Origin: Dysgonomonas sp. 25
GTDB taxonomy: Bacteria; Bacteroidota; Bacteroidia; Bacteroidales; Dysgonomonadaceae
Direction: 5' to 3'
NCBI RefSeq assembly: GCF_010501075.1
Contig: NZ_QVMN01000001.1
Coordinates: forward strand, 62,001-126,000
DNA: 64,000 nucleotides
The position numbers and the translations under genes are program-made. The notes under the pieces were generated by a model, which saw only the letters and a list, made by a program, of their open reading frames with translations, searched no databases and was not told where the DNA came from. This document shows, piece after piece, positions 1 through 9,890 of this stretch; within the stretch, counting starts at the first letter, position 1; each line of letters begins with the position of its first letter.

Positions 1-1485
1 GCATGTATTTGCTGGGCTTACTCCTGCAATGACGGGAGCCTGAGTCATGGGGATGTAAACATCCCCGATCCGGTGGAAGAGAATGACGAAGATGATGGAA
101 TATCTTCGGAGCCAACGACAACAGCCGTCATAAAGCTTCTACCCGGAGATAGCCATAAGCATCAGGTGATAGATGGATTTGGATGTAGCTTTGCCGGATG
201 GGCGAATGTAACATATTTGCGTTTCGACCGCGAAACGATGATAGAAGATCTTTTCGGGGAGAACGGGCTACGCCTGAATATCTGCCGTGGTGCGGTATAC
301 GAACATTATACCGATATTACAACTTTTGGTATGGATCGTGAATATAATATGCAACCCGACCATCCGAGCCTGCTCAATACTTGGTACACTGACAATCAGG
401 GTAGCCAGACTAACCAGTTGGCGCAAATGTGGATCACCGATCATATGCTGAGGAAATATAAAAATGTGAAATTTATATTTTCTACCTGGAGTCCTCCTAC
501 TCAATGGAAATCAGGGTCAAGTGTAAATAATACAAAATTCCCGGAAATAGCGGATTATCTTGTTGATTTTATGAAAGCCTATACCGGAAAATTCGATATG
601 GATATCTATGCTATTTCGCCAACGAACGAACCTCTGACAGGAGGAACAGGATGGGGTGGTTGTAGATGGACAGAAGCTGATTTAGCTAACTTCTGCCATA
701 ACTACCTGAGACCGACTATGGATCAAAACGGTTTCGGCGATGTCAAACTTATATTGGGTGAGCATCCGTGGTGGAAAAATGGTGTAACATACCTAAATAA
801 AATGTTGGATAACCAACCGGATCTTGTAGATGATAATGTTATTGCAGCGGCACATGGTTATAGCACTACTGACGAGAATATTATTCCTTGCCCAAGATAT
901 GAAAATGAAGGTGTTCCTATCTGGCAAACTGAAGTGAGCGATGATAGAAGACGAGACGAGAGCTGGAATGATGCCATGAAATGGGCTAAGACTATTAATA
1001 CTTACTTTACGGTGGCCAATACGAATGCATTTCTTTGGTGGGCAGGTGGCCGTAGTTGTTCAAGTACAGGTGAAAACTTGCTTCAATTCAATGATGACTC
1101 GTATCCGAGCAGTGGATATTACAAAGTAAACCGCTATTATACTTTGGGACATTTTAGCCGCTATATACCGGTAGGAAGCCATCGTGTAGATGTGGAAGCA
1201 ATACCAACGCTTGAAGATCCGATTCCGGCAGACCTTCATATGTCAGCATATGTGAAAGATAATACATACACAATCGTTTTAGTCAATTATTCTCAGAGCG
1301 AATCATTTAGCGCATTACTGGAGGTAGAAGGGGAAGAATACCAAAACATGGTGTCTTATACATCTGATGACAGCAAAAAATGGTATCGCAAAAAATTGAA
1401 TCCATCATTGAGTGGCTTGCGCTCGGTTACAGTACCTTCATATAGTGTGGTTACTATTACAGGAAAATTGAAAACAACAGAATAA
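1..1485 (+). CDS. GH30-family glycoside hydrolase, lipoprotein (5' end outside window)
   Basis: The frame is open from base 1, so the gene starts upstream. A Cys at bases 25-27 followed by Asn-Asp-Gly looks like the end of a lipoprotein signal, after which comes an acidic linker. The rest is a (beta/alpha)8 hydrolase of GH30 type: an opening IDGFGCSFAGW segment, the SPTNEP motif (Glu near base 628, probable acid/base) and the WQTEVSDD motif (Glu near base 931, probable nucleophile). A beta-sandwich follows to the stop. GH30 enzymes cleave beta-glucosidic, beta-1,6-glucan or xylan linkages; the subfamily cannot be told by eye. It probably acts at the cell surface, feeding the downstream GH130/GH36 operon. 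It is followed after 12 bases by an Ig-like lipoprotein gene. Confidence 0.85.
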   Translation, partial: ACICWAYSCNDGSLSHGDVNIPDPVEENDEDDGISSEPTTTAVIKLLPGDSHKHQVIDGFGCSFAGWANVTYLRFDRETMIEDLFGENGLRLNICRGAVYEHYTDITTFGMDREYNMQPDHPSLLNTWYTDNQGSQTNQLAQMWITDHMLRKYKNVKFIFSTWSPPTQWKSGSSVNNTKFPEIADYLVDFMKAYTGKFDMDIYAISPTNEPLTGGTGWGGCRWTEADLANFCHNYLRPTMDQNGFGDVKLILGEHPWWKNGVTYLNKMLDNQPDLVDDNVIAAAHGYSTTDENIIPCPRYENEGVPIWQTEVSDDRRRDESWNDAMKWAKTINTYFTVANTNAFLWWAGGRSCSSTGENLLQFNDDSYPSSGYYKVNRYYTLGHFSRYIPVGSHRVDVEAIPTLEDPIPADLHMSAYVKDNTYTIVLVNYSQSESFSALLEVEGEEYQNMVSYTSDDSKKWYRKKLNPSLSGLRSVTVPSYSVVTITGKLKTTE

Positions 1486-1497
1486 AAACAATTTAAC

Positions 1498-2679
1498 ATG
1501 AAAAGAAATATAATATACCTTATAGGGTTCATATTGATTGGAACATCATTTATGAGCTGCGATAGCGATGATGATAAGAAATATTCGGATTTGGTATTAG
1601 ATACCGAACTCTTGACTATCGACCTCGATAATTCTACCGAAGGGAATATCCACATAGTACAAGGTAATGGCAACTACAAACTTACTTTATCTAATGACAG
1701 AGTTGCAACAGTAGCTCTCGACAATAGTAATACTATCCGGATAACAGGACTTGAATCCGGTAAGACGGAGTTGACTATTACCGACTGGGCTAAGAAAACG
1801 ACACAGGCACAAATTGTCGTGAAAAAGTTAGAAGAATTGCTATTGGATAAGAGCGAAGTACGTGTTGTTACAGGCGAAACGGCTTCAGCAGGAGTTTATT
1901 CCGGCAATGGAGAGTATACAATCACTTCGTCGGACGAATCGATAGCGAAAGCGACAATAGATGAGGATGGAAATATATCTATCGAAGGGGTAGCCAGAGG
2001 AACAGCTGATATCGAAGTAGTCGATGCCAAAGGCAAAACCGCTACAATCGAAGTGAAAGTGAGAAAACCGCTGGTAATCAGTCAGACAGAAGATGTTCCT
2101 TTTTTAGTTTTAGGCGAAACATTAGAAGTAGACATATTGGACGGTAATGGAGGATACTCTATTTCTGCAAGTTCTACGTACTATCTGAATGTGACCCTTA
2201 CCGGAACAAAAGCATTCATAAGAGGGAACCGTTATGGTAAATCCAATGCTACCTTTACTATCAAGGATGCGGAAGACAATTCTGTGAGTATTCGGGTAAT
2301 GTTTATCGATGATCCTTACCTGAACGACCTTCAGAAATATAGGTATTTTGTAGATGAAAATACTCCTACTCAAACAGCTACCGGAGCTGGGGATATTGCT
2401 CATTCGCCTGAATTTAACCTATCTCAGATTTATGCAAAAAGTTCCAAAACATCAAGCTATGCCAGTGGTTTTGGAGTCCGTTTCTCCGGCGATCTTACGG
2501 TAGGTTCTAAGGATAATGCATTCTGGTTCAGGATTAGTTCGAACAGAATAGATGAATCTTCTTTGAAACCTGTAACAGACTTACGCATCGATAAGGTGGA
2601 TAATGGATGGTACTGGGTTAGTTTTATGACAGAAGGTAAATCGTTGAGATCGTATATTGTCACAAAGAAGACAACTTAG
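1498..2679 (+). CDS. Surface lipoprotein with Ig-like (Big-type) repeats
   Basis: A 393-residue protein with a type II signal peptide (lipobox FMSC, Cys21) and an Asp-rich Cys+2 region typical of surface-exposed Bacteroidota lipoproteins. Residues about 30-270 hold three tandem bacterial Ig-like repeats of about 80 residues, each built around a GNGxYxI/L pattern followed by a GLxxGxTxLTI-like pattern. The last 120 residues form a different C-terminal domain. No catalytic motif is visible. It follows the GH30 gene by 12 bases and is probably co-transcribed with it, so a role in glycan binding or in presenting the partner enzyme is likely but inferred. A strong hairpin follows it. Confidence 0.7.
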   Translation: MKRNIIYLIGFILIGTSFMSCDSDDDKKYSDLVLDTELLTIDLDNSTEGNIHIVQGNGNYKLTLSNDRVATVALDNSNTIRITGLESGKTELTITDWAKKTTQAQIVVKKLEELLLDKSEVRVVTGETASAGVYSGNGEYTITSSDESIAKATIDEDGNISIEGVARGTADIEVVDAKGKTATIEVKVRKPLVISQTEDVPFLVLGETLEVDILDGNGGYSISASSTYYLNVTLTGTKAFIRGNRYGKSNATFTIKDAEDNSVSIRVMFIDDPYLNDLQKYRYFVDENTPTQTATGAGDIAHSPEFNLSQIYAKSSKTSSYASGFGVRFSGDLTVGSKDNAFWFRISSNRIDESSLKPVTDLRIDKVDNGWYWVSFMTEGKSLRSYIVTKKTT

Positions 2680-2702
2680 AGTTGGTTTTTAGGATGAAAG
2701 AA

Positions 2703-2756
2703 ATAGCTCCCCGAAGAAAGAGTTATATCTCTGTAATTGAGGGAGCTATGCTTTTT
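2703..2756 (+). terminator. Rho-independent terminator-like hairpin
   Basis: The 9-bp arms ATAGCTCCC (2703-2711) and GGGAGCTAT (2741-2749) are followed by GCTTTTT. The loop is long (29 nt). The hairpin separates the GH30/lipoprotein pair from the GH130 operon. Confidence 0.6.
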
Positions 2757-2809
2757 AAGTAGAAATGAATAAGATCACTTGTATCAATCAGCATAATTAG
2801 ATAGAATAG

Positions 2810-4024
2810 ATGAGTGAAATTTTTAAAGAACGTCTTAAAGTAGTAACGGCAGAATATGAACGGTTGGTAGCACTAAGGAACGAACCGGTGCTATCAGGAA
2901 ACGGCATATTCGAACGATACAAAAACCCGATACTGACGGCAGCCCATACTCCTGTCTTTTGGAGGTATGATATGTCGCCGGAAACGAATCCATATTTTAT
3001 GGAACGTTTCGGAATAAATGGAACCTTCAATGCAGGAGCCATAAAATGGAACGGAAAATATTTGATGGTTGTACGGGTAGAAGGAAATGACCGTAAATCT
3101 TTTTTCGCCATAGCCGAAAGTCCTAACGGAATAGATAATTTCCGCTTTTGGGACTATCCGCTTGTAATGCCCGAGACAGACAATCCGGATATCAATGTAT
3201 ATGATATGCGCCTCACCGCACATGAGGACGGATGGGTGTACGGCATATTCTGTTCCGAGCGGAAAGACCCCAATGCACCTGCCGGAGATATGTCTTCCGC
3301 TGTGGCATCGGCAGGGATTGCCCGCACCAAGGATCTCATCCATTGGGAGCGTCTCCCTGATTTGCGGACAAAAAGCCAACAGCGTAATGTCGTACTTCAC
3401 CCCGAATTTGTGCAGGGCAAATATGCCCTATATACACGTCCGCAAGACGATTTTATCGTTGCCGGAAGTGGTGGTGGCATTGGCTGGGCACTGATAGATG
3501 ATATTAAAAAAGCGGAAGTAAAGGATGAAAAAATCATTAATTTCCGCCGCTATCATACAATCAAGGAATTGAAAAACGGCGAAGGCCCGCATCCTATAAA
3601 AACACCTAAAGGATGGTTACATTTGGCACATGGTGTTCGGATGTGTGCTGCCGGATTAAGATATGTTTTGTATCTTTACGTAACCGACTTGGAACAGCCT
3701 GATAAACTCATCGCCGAACCGGCAGGGCATTTGATGGCTCCATCGGGAGAAGAGCGGACAGGAGATGTATCGAACGTCTTGTTTACCAATGGTTGGATAG
3801 CTGATGACGATGGCACGGTATATCTTTACTATGCATCGTGCGATACGCGGATGCATGTTGCTGTATCTTCCATAGATCGCTTGCTCGATTATTGTTTCAA
3901 TACACCACCTGACGGTTACCGTTCTGCTACGTCGGTGCAGAGACTGACAGCACTAATCGATAAAAACCTGAAATCAAAAGAGGCTCCATCTGTAGCTTAT
4001 GAAATGCTAAATAGTACAACGTAA
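2810..4024 (+). CDS. GH130 beta-mannosyl-glucose (or mannobiose) phosphorylase
   Basis: A 404-residue cytoplasmic protein with no signal peptide. The fold pattern is the five-bladed propeller of GH130: [20 protein letters not shown] near residue 75, the DxRLT segment near 130, a [14 protein letters not shown] segment near 170, and [14 protein letters not shown] near 265. Its length and these motifs fit the GH130_1 group, which phosphorolyses 4-O-beta-D-mannosyl-D-glucose to mannose-1-phosphate and glucose; exact specificity is inferred. It is the first gene of an operon with an MFS sugar transporter 5 bases downstream, then GH35 and GH36. This is the arrangement expected when imported manno-oligosaccharides are broken down inside the cell. 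Confidence 0.85.
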   Translation: MSEIFKERLKVVTAEYERLVALRNEPVLSGNGIFERYKNPILTAAHTPVFWRYDMSPETNPYFMERFGINGTFNAGAIKWNGKYLMVVRVEGNDRKSFFAIAESPNGIDNFRFWDYPLVMPETDNPDINVYDMRLTAHEDGWVYGIFCSERKDPNAPAGDMSSAVASAGIARTKDLIHWERLPDLRTKSQQRNVVLHPEFVQGKYALYTRPQDDFIVAGSGGGIGWALIDDIKKAEVKDEKIINFRRYHTIKELKNGEGPHPIKTPKGWLHLAHGVRMCAAGLRYVLYLYVTDLEQPDKLIAEPAGHLMAPSGEERTGDVSNVLFTNGWIADDDGTVYLYYASCDTRMHVAVSSIDRLLDYCFNTPPDGYRSATSVQRLTALIDKNLKSKEAPSVAYEMLNSTT

Positions 4025-4029
4025 TAAAT

Positions 4030-5472
4030 ATGATGAATACCAATAAAGTCACCTTAAAAGAAAAAATCGGATATGGCTTTGGCGATATGGCATCGTCTAT
4101 GTTCTGGAAGATATTCGGGATGTATTCGTTGTTTTTCTACACAGATGTCTTCGGCATAACGGCTGCTGCTGCCGGAACGATGTTTCTCGTGGCACGCGTA
4201 TGGGATTCTTTCTTCGACTTGTTTGTAGGCATCCTTTCCGATCGCACCAAAACACGATGGGGCAAATACCGCCCCTATATCATGTGGTTTGCCATTCCTT
4301 TTTCGGTAATGGGGGTGATAACATTCTTTGTGCCGGACTTTGATGCAACAGGCAAATTGGTATACGCCTATATCACCTATTCGTTGATGATGATTGTCTA
4401 CTCCCTTATCAATGTGCCATATGCATCATTGTTGGGTGTAATGTCTCCCGATCCACAGGAACGTAATGTACTTTCTTCATACCGGATGTCTTTTGCCTTT
4501 ATCGGTAGTTTTATTGCTTTTATGTTGTTGCAACCGCTGATTGATGGATATGCAAAAGCTTTCGGTGCAGATGGAATACAGATTCAGGAAACGATAGAGA
4601 AAGTTGCCGAAACTACAGTCAGCACCTCACCCATCGGTTGGACATTAGGGGTAGCTACTATCGGAATCATCTGTACTGTGTTGTTTTTTATCTGTTTTAA
4701 ATGGACGCGCGAGCGTGTAGAACCCGTAAACGAAATAGAGAACACCTCCGTAAAACAGGATTTAAAGAATCTCTTTCGCAATGCGCCATGGTGGATATTG
4801 GTCGCTACAGGACTGGCAGCCTTATTGTTCAATGCCGTCCGCGATGGGGTAGCTATTTATTATTTCCGCGATTATGTGCAAGTGGCATATAAAATGCCGT
4901 TCACAGGGTGGGATATGACTACCATTTATTTTCTGGTAGGACAAGCCGCCAATCTTGTTGGCGTCGTGCTTGCCCCTACTTTGTCAGCCAGATATGGAAA
5001 ACGGAAAACCTATATGATTGCCATGATATTGGCTGCTGCTCTTAGTATTGTGTTCTTCTTTATCCCGAATCAACTGGAATGGATATTGTTGTTGCAAATA
5101 TTGATATCATTGTGTGCGGGATATGTATTACCTTTACTGTGGAGTATGTTCTCTGATATAGTTGATTTTCAGGAGTTAAAAACGAACCGCCGGACGTCAG
5201 GACTGATATTCTCGTCTTCGTCGATGTCTCAGAAACTGGGTTGGGCTTTAGGCTCTGCGCTTACGGGTTGGATACTATTCTTGTTCAAATACAATCCCGA
5301 GATTGCCAGACAAAGTCTCGAGACTGTTTTCGGCGAACGCCTGATGATAAGTATAATACCGGCAGTTTGTTGTATTCTGGCCTTTATAGGCATGGCATTC
5401 TATCCGCTGACCGAGAAGAAAGTGAAAGAAGTAACAGCCGAATTGGAGAAACGGAGAATGAAAAAAGACTAA
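4030..5472 (+). CDS. GPH-family (MFS) sugar:cation symporter
   Basis: A 480-residue membrane protein with about twelve hydrophobic segments. The N-terminus reads KEKIGYGFGDMASSMFWK, a hallmark of the glycoside-pentoside-hexuronide (GPH) symporters. The conserved loop DRTKTRWGKYRPY lies near residue 75, with related GKRKTY later. It lies between the GH130 phosphorylase (5 bases upstream) and the GH35 gene, so the likely cargo is a beta-mannosyl disaccharide or short oligosaccharide crossing the inner membrane. No SusC/SusD pair is visible in this window. A start at 4033 (second Met) is equally possible. Confidence 0.87.
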   Translation: MMNTNKVTLKEKIGYGFGDMASSMFWKIFGMYSLFFYTDVFGITAAAAGTMFLVARVWDSFFDLFVGILSDRTKTRWGKYRPYIMWFAIPFSVMGVITFFVPDFDATGKLVYAYITYSLMMIVYSLINVPYASLLGVMSPDPQERNVLSSYRMSFAFIGSFIAFMLLQPLIDGYAKAFGADGIQIQETIEKVAETTVSTSPIGWTLGVATIGIICTVLFFICFKWTRERVEPVNEIENTSVKQDLKNLFRNAPWWILVATGLAALLFNAVRDGVAIYYFRDYVQVAYKMPFTGWDMTTIYFLVGQAANLVGVVLAPTLSARYGKRKTYMIAMILAAALSIVFFFIPNQLEWILLLQILISLCAGYVLPLLWSMFSDIVDFQELKTNRRTSGLIFSSSSMSQKLGWALGSALTGWILFLFKYNPEIARQSLETVFGERLMISIIPAVCCILAFIGMAFYPLTEKKVKEVTAELEKRRMKKD

Positions 5473-5505
5473 ATCGTTGATTATAATCAAATTAAAATAA
5501 GCGAA

Positions 5506-7404
5506 ATGACTAAGAAAATTTGTGCAATCTTCTTAATGCTATTATTTATAGTTCCTCTTTCGGTGCAGGCACAGCAACATTCTTTCGAAATAAAGAATGG
5601 AGATTTTGTATCCGATGGCAAGCCCGTCAGGGTTCTGTCAGGAGAGATGCATTATCCGCGTATACCTCATCAATATTGGCGTCATCGTATGCAAATGCTG
5701 AAAGCCATGGGGTTGAATGCTGTTGCTACCTATGTGTTTTGGAATATACACGAACCTGAACCCGGAGAGTGGGATTTTGAAGGAGATAAAAATTTAGCGG
5801 AATATATCAGGATAGCCGGAGAAGAAGGCTTAATGGTCATTCTTCGCCCCGGACCTTATGTTTGTGCCGAATGGGAGTTCGGTGGATACCCTTGGTGGCT
5901 TCAGAACGTCGAAGGGCTTGAGCTGAGGCGCGATAACGAGCAATTTCTGAAATATACTCAATTATATATCGATAGGTTATATCAAGAAGTGGGCGATTTG
6001 CAGATAACAAAGGGAGGGCCTATTATTATGGTGCAAGCAGAGAACGAATTCGGTTCTTATGTCTCTCAACGCAAGGATATTCCATTGGAGGAACACCGTA
6101 GATACAATGCAAAGATTGTGCAACAATTGAAAGATGCGGGATTTGATGCTCCTATGTTTACCTCGGACGGAAGCTGGCTTTTCGAAGGTGGCTCAGTACC
6201 GGGGGCTTTGCCTACAGCAAATGGCGAAAGTAATATTGATAATCTAAAGAAAGTTGTAGACGAATATAACGGAGGAGAAGGGCCTTATATGGTAGCTGAG
6301 TTCTATTCGGGCTGGCTGGCTCACTGGCTTGAGCCTCATCCTCAGGTAAGCGCTACAAGTACCGCCCGGCAAACAGAAAAATATTTGCAGAATAATGTGT
6401 CATTCAACTACTATATGGCGCATGGCGGAACTAATTTTGGTTTTACCAGCGGAGCCAATAATGATAAGACACATGGTATTCAGCCGGATCTGACGAGCTA
6501 TGACTACGATGCTCCCGTTAGCGAAGCCGGATGGGTTACCCCGAAATTCGATTCTATCCGTAATGTAATCCAGCAATACGTCGATTATCCTTTGCCTGAT
6601 GCGCCGGAGGCAATGCCTGTGATAGAGATAGCTGCAATAGAATTAGATAAGATAGCCATATTGGATACGGAAAATCTGCCGAAAGTGCAGAGCGATAAAC
6701 CTTTGACATTCGAACAGCTAAATCAAGGTTATGGATACGTTTTATATCGGAAACATTTTAACCAACCGATAAGCGGAACATTAGAAGTTAAAGGATTACG
6801 GGATTATGCATTGGTTTATGCAGATGGAGAAAAAGCCGGAGAGCTGAACCGGTATTTCAATAACTATACGATGGATATTGATATTCCTTTTAATAGTACG
6901 CTGGAGATTTTTGTGGAAAACATGGGAAGAATCAATTATGGTACTGAGATTGTCCGCAATACCAAAGGTATTATCAGTCCTGTTACAATAAATGATATGG
7001 TGATAGAAGGCGGATGGGAAATGATTCAATTCCCAATGGATAAAGCTCCCGATTTTGAAGAAATGAATAAAAATTGCGTTTATGATAATACCGAAACGGT
7101 TGCTCTTTCATTGATCGGGCGTCCAGCCTTGTATAAAGCCTCGTTTAATCTTTCGGAGACAGGAGATACATTTCTCGACATGGAAGATTGGGGCAAAGGC
7201 ATTGTATTTATAAATGGAAAAAACATCGGACGTTATTGGTCACTTGGTCCGCAACAAACATTATACATCCCCGGATGCTGGCTAAATGAGGGAGAGAATG
7301 AAATAATCATATTCGAACAACAACATGATAAGCCTCATTCATCCGTGAATACAACAAAAATCCCTGTATTGACAACGCTTAAAAAGCTATCGACAACTGA
7401 GTAA
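5506..7404 (+). CDS. GH35 beta-galactosidase, secreted
   Basis: A 632-residue enzyme with a cleavable Sec signal (about 22 residues, ending VQAQQ), so periplasmic or exported. The GH35 catalytic domain spans about residues 30-340: SGEMHYPRIP near 45, RPGPYVCAEWEFGG near 114, AENEFGSY with probable acid/base Glu181, and VAEFYSGW with probable nucleophile Glu265. C-terminal jelly-roll domains follow, including a late WGKGIVFINGKNIGRYW block typical of the family. It removes terminal beta-galactose. In this operon it could trim beta-galactosyl side groups before the alpha-galactosidase acts, which is inference from gene order. Confidence 0.92.
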   Translation: MTKKICAIFLMLLFIVPLSVQAQQHSFEIKNGDFVSDGKPVRVLSGEMHYPRIPHQYWRHRMQMLKAMGLNAVATYVFWNIHEPEPGEWDFEGDKNLAEYIRIAGEEGLMVILRPGPYVCAEWEFGGYPWWLQNVEGLELRRDNEQFLKYTQLYIDRLYQEVGDLQITKGGPIIMVQAENEFGSYVSQRKDIPLEEHRRYNAKIVQQLKDAGFDAPMFTSDGSWLFEGGSVPGALPTANGESNIDNLKKVVDEYNGGEGPYMVAEFYSGWLAHWLEPHPQVSATSTARQTEKYLQNNVSFNYYMAHGGTNFGFTSGANNDKTHGIQPDLTSYDYDAPVSEAGWVTPKFDSIRNVIQQYVDYPLPDAPEAMPVIEIAAIELDKIAILDTENLPKVQSDKPLTFEQLNQGYGYVLYRKHFNQPISGTLEVKGLRDYALVYADGEKAGELNRYFNNYTMDIDIPFNSTLEIFVENMGRINYGTEIVRNTKGIISPVTINDMVIEGGWEMIQFPMDKAPDFEEMNKNCVYDNTETVALSLIGRPALYKASFNLSETGDTFLDMEDWGKGIVFINGKNIGRYWSLGPQQTLYIPGCWLNEGENEIIIFEQQHDKPHSSVNTTKIPVLTTLKKLSTTE

Positions 7405-7431
7405 CCCTAATTTTTAATAAAGCATATTGTA

Positions 7432-9627
7432 ATGAAAAATATCTCAATTTTATTTCTATTGTTTATTGCGTCATGGTTGAATATGAATGCGCAACAAACT
7501 GTTATTAGAATTTCGACCGACGAAACAGATTTAATCCTGAAAACAGCGCCTAACAATCGGCTATATCAGGCATATCTGGGCGAAAAGCTCCTGAATGAAT
7601 CGGATGTACAATTACTACCCCATTATATTGCCCATCCGGCTTCCGATGGCTCTGTAACTCCGCGTGGTTGGGAAGTATATCCGGCATCGGGAGCTGAAGA
7701 TTTTTTTGAGCCGGCATTTGCTGTACAGCACAATGATGGCAATATGACATCGATACTCTATTATAAGTCGCATGAAGTGAAAAATATCGATGGAAATGCG
7801 AAAGAGACTATAATCAGAATGGCAGATAATGTATATCCTGTAGAAGTAACCATTCACTACATGTCTTTTGCCAAAGAAAATGTTATTAAATCATGGACAG
7901 AGATAAAGCATAATGAAAAGAAGCCTGTAAAGATAAGCCAATATGCATCGGCTATGCTATATTTCGAAAGTCCTCAATATTATCTGAACGAATATAGTGG
8001 CGATTGGGCTAAAGAAGCACAATTGAGTACACAGGAACTCCGATTCGGGAAGAAAACGATAGATACCAAGTTGGGTTCGCGTGCAGCAATGCATGCCTAT
8101 CCTTTTTTCCAGTTAGGTTTAGGTCAGGAAGTGCAGGAAAACCAGGGAAAAGTATTGGCTGGGACTATCGGCTGGACAGGTAATTTCCGTTTTACTTTCG
8201 AGGTAGACAATGTGAATAATCTACGTGTTATTTCGGGCATTAATCCGTATGCATCTACTTACGAGCTGAAACCGAATGAAGTGTTCAAAACACCCGAATT
8301 TATTTATACATTGAGCTATAATGGTGTTGGCAAAGCCAGCCGGAACTTGCATCAATGGGCAATGAATTATCAGCTGAAAGACGGAAAAGGTGATCGCCTC
8401 ACATTACTCAATAACTGGGAGTCGACAGCATTCAATTTTGACGAAAAGATATTGGGCGAGTTAATGTATGAAGCCAAAGAGCTTGGCGTAGAGATGTTCT
8501 TGCTTGACGATGGCTGGTTTGGCAATAAATATCCGAGAGCAAACGACCAAGCGGGGTTAGGAGACTGGGAAGTGATGCATAGTAAATTGCCTAATGGCAT
8601 ACCCGGATTGGTGAAAGCTGCTAAGAATGCCGGAGTGAAATTTGGCCTTTGGGTAGAACCGGAAATGGTCAATCCAAAGAGTGAATTGTTCGAAAAACAT
8701 CCCGAATGGGCGATACATCTTCCTAACAGAGAACTTTATTATTACCGTAATCAATTGGTATTAGACCTCAGTAATCCGCAGGTACAGGACTATGCGTTCG
8801 GCGTCGTAGATAAAATACTGAAAGAGAACCCCGATATTGCTTATCTGAAATGGGATTGCAACAGCCCGATAACAAATATCTATTCTCCTTATCTGAAAGA
8901 AAAACAAAATCATCTGTATATAAACCATGTACGTGGATTATACAACATCCTGGAACGGGTAACAAATAAATATCCGCATGTGGAAATGATGATGTGCTCG
9001 GGTGGGGGAGGCCGCTGCGATTACGAAGGATTGAAATATTTCAGCGAATTCTGGTGTAGTGACAATACCGATCCTGTAGACCGTTTGTATATACAATGGA
9101 ACTTTTCGCAGTTCTTCCCTATTAAGTCTATGGCAGCTCATGTAACCAGCTGGAATAAATCGGCAAGTATCAAATTCCGTACGGATGTAGCGATGATGTG
9201 TAAGTTAGGTTTTGATATCAGCCTCAAAGAGTTGTCTGATGACGAAAGAGAATTCTGTAAACAAGCTGTGAAGAATTATAACTCATTGAAAGACGTAATT
9301 CTGAACGGTAACTTCTATCGCTTGGTTTCTCCATACGAAAGCGAACATACTTCTGTAATGCATGTCAGCCAGAATAAAAATAAGGCGGTAGTATATGCTT
9401 ATGATATCTTCCCGTTGTTTGGAGACAAACGATATCCAATAAAGCTTCAGGGCCTTGATCCGACGAAGAAGTATAAAGTAGAAGAGATAAACCTGATGCC
9501 GGGAGCATCCTCCCGTTTATCAGAAAACGGAAATATATATACGGGAGACTACCTGATGAAAATCGGCCTCGATGCTTTCACTTCGTCAAGAATGAATAGT
9601 AAAGTTATTGAGCTTACGGCACAATAA
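7432..9627 (+). CDS. GH36 alpha-galactosidase, secreted
   Basis: A 731-residue enzyme with an N-terminal signal peptide (about 20 residues, ending NMNAQQ). The layout is that of GH36: an N-terminal beta-sandwich (about 25-310), the catalytic barrel with LLDDGWFG near 357 and GLWVEPEMVNP near 405, YLKWDCNS with probable nucleophile Asp475, and CSDNTDP with probable acid/base Asp544, then a C-terminal beta domain. It removes alpha-1,6-galactose branches, for example from galactomannan. It is the last gene of the GH130 operon and is followed by a clear terminator. GH36 with GH130 is the main argument for a galactosylated mannan or glucomannan as the substrate. Confidence 0.93.
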   Translation: MKNISILFLLFIASWLNMNAQQTVIRISTDETDLILKTAPNNRLYQAYLGEKLLNESDVQLLPHYIAHPASDGSVTPRGWEVYPASGAEDFFEPAFAVQHNDGNMTSILYYKSHEVKNIDGNAKETIIRMADNVYPVEVTIHYMSFAKENVIKSWTEIKHNEKKPVKISQYASAMLYFESPQYYLNEYSGDWAKEAQLSTQELRFGKKTIDTKLGSRAAMHAYPFFQLGLGQEVQENQGKVLAGTIGWTGNFRFTFEVDNVNNLRVISGINPYASTYELKPNEVFKTPEFIYTLSYNGVGKASRNLHQWAMNYQLKDGKGDRLTLLNNWESTAFNFDEKILGELMYEAKELGVEMFLLDDGWFGNKYPRANDQAGLGDWEVMHSKLPNGIPGLVKAAKNAGVKFGLWVEPEMVNPKSELFEKHPEWAIHLPNRELYYYRNQLVLDLSNPQVQDYAFGVVDKILKENPDIAYLKWDCNSPITNIYSPYLKEKQNHLYINHVRGLYNILERVTNKYPHVEMMMCSGGGGRCDYEGLKYFSEFWCSDNTDPVDRLYIQWNFSQFFPIKSMAAHVTSWNKSASIKFRTDVAMMCKLGFDISLKELSDDEREFCKQAVKNYNSLKDVILNGNFYRLVSPYESEHTSVMHVSQNKNKAVVYAYDIFPLFGDKRYPIKLQGLDPTKKYKVEEINLMPGASSRLSENGNIYTGDYLMKIGLDAFTSSRMNSKVIELTAQ

Positions 9628-9657
9628 AGGTACGGATAGCCCAAAATATCTATAAAT

Positions 9658-9694
9658 AATCCCTGTAAATGTGTAATTTGCAGGGATTGTTCTT
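9658..9694 (+). terminator. Rho-independent terminator
   Basis: AATCCCTG and CAGGGATT arms (9658-9665, 9681-9688), extended inward by AAAT/ATTT pairing, are followed by a T-rich tract. The hairpin resembles the ssrA terminator at 36496 but lacks its flanking sequence. Confidence 0.8.
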
Positions 9695-9890
9695 TTAGAA
9701 TGCTCAAAGAAGTAATGTTTTTAGTTTATACTGCTACAAAAGATTTATTAGTTAAAAAAAACTATAAATAGGCTCTAATAAATACTAATTTGCCTAACTT
9801 TCGGCCTTGTTTGAGCGTTGATTATAAGAAAACAAACTTTAGCTGTTATAATAAGCTGAAAAAAGAAATAAAAACTAATTAACTATTTGT

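Noticed and set aside
2894-3400. 168-codon open frame antisense to the GH130 gene
   Set aside because: Shadow frame of a conserved enzyme; no start signal or domain.
9658-9694. Terminator similar to the ssrA terminator, considered as another att site
   Set aside because: Only the CCCTGTAAAT/CAGGGAT stem is alike; the flanking bases shared by att1, att2 and att3 are absent.
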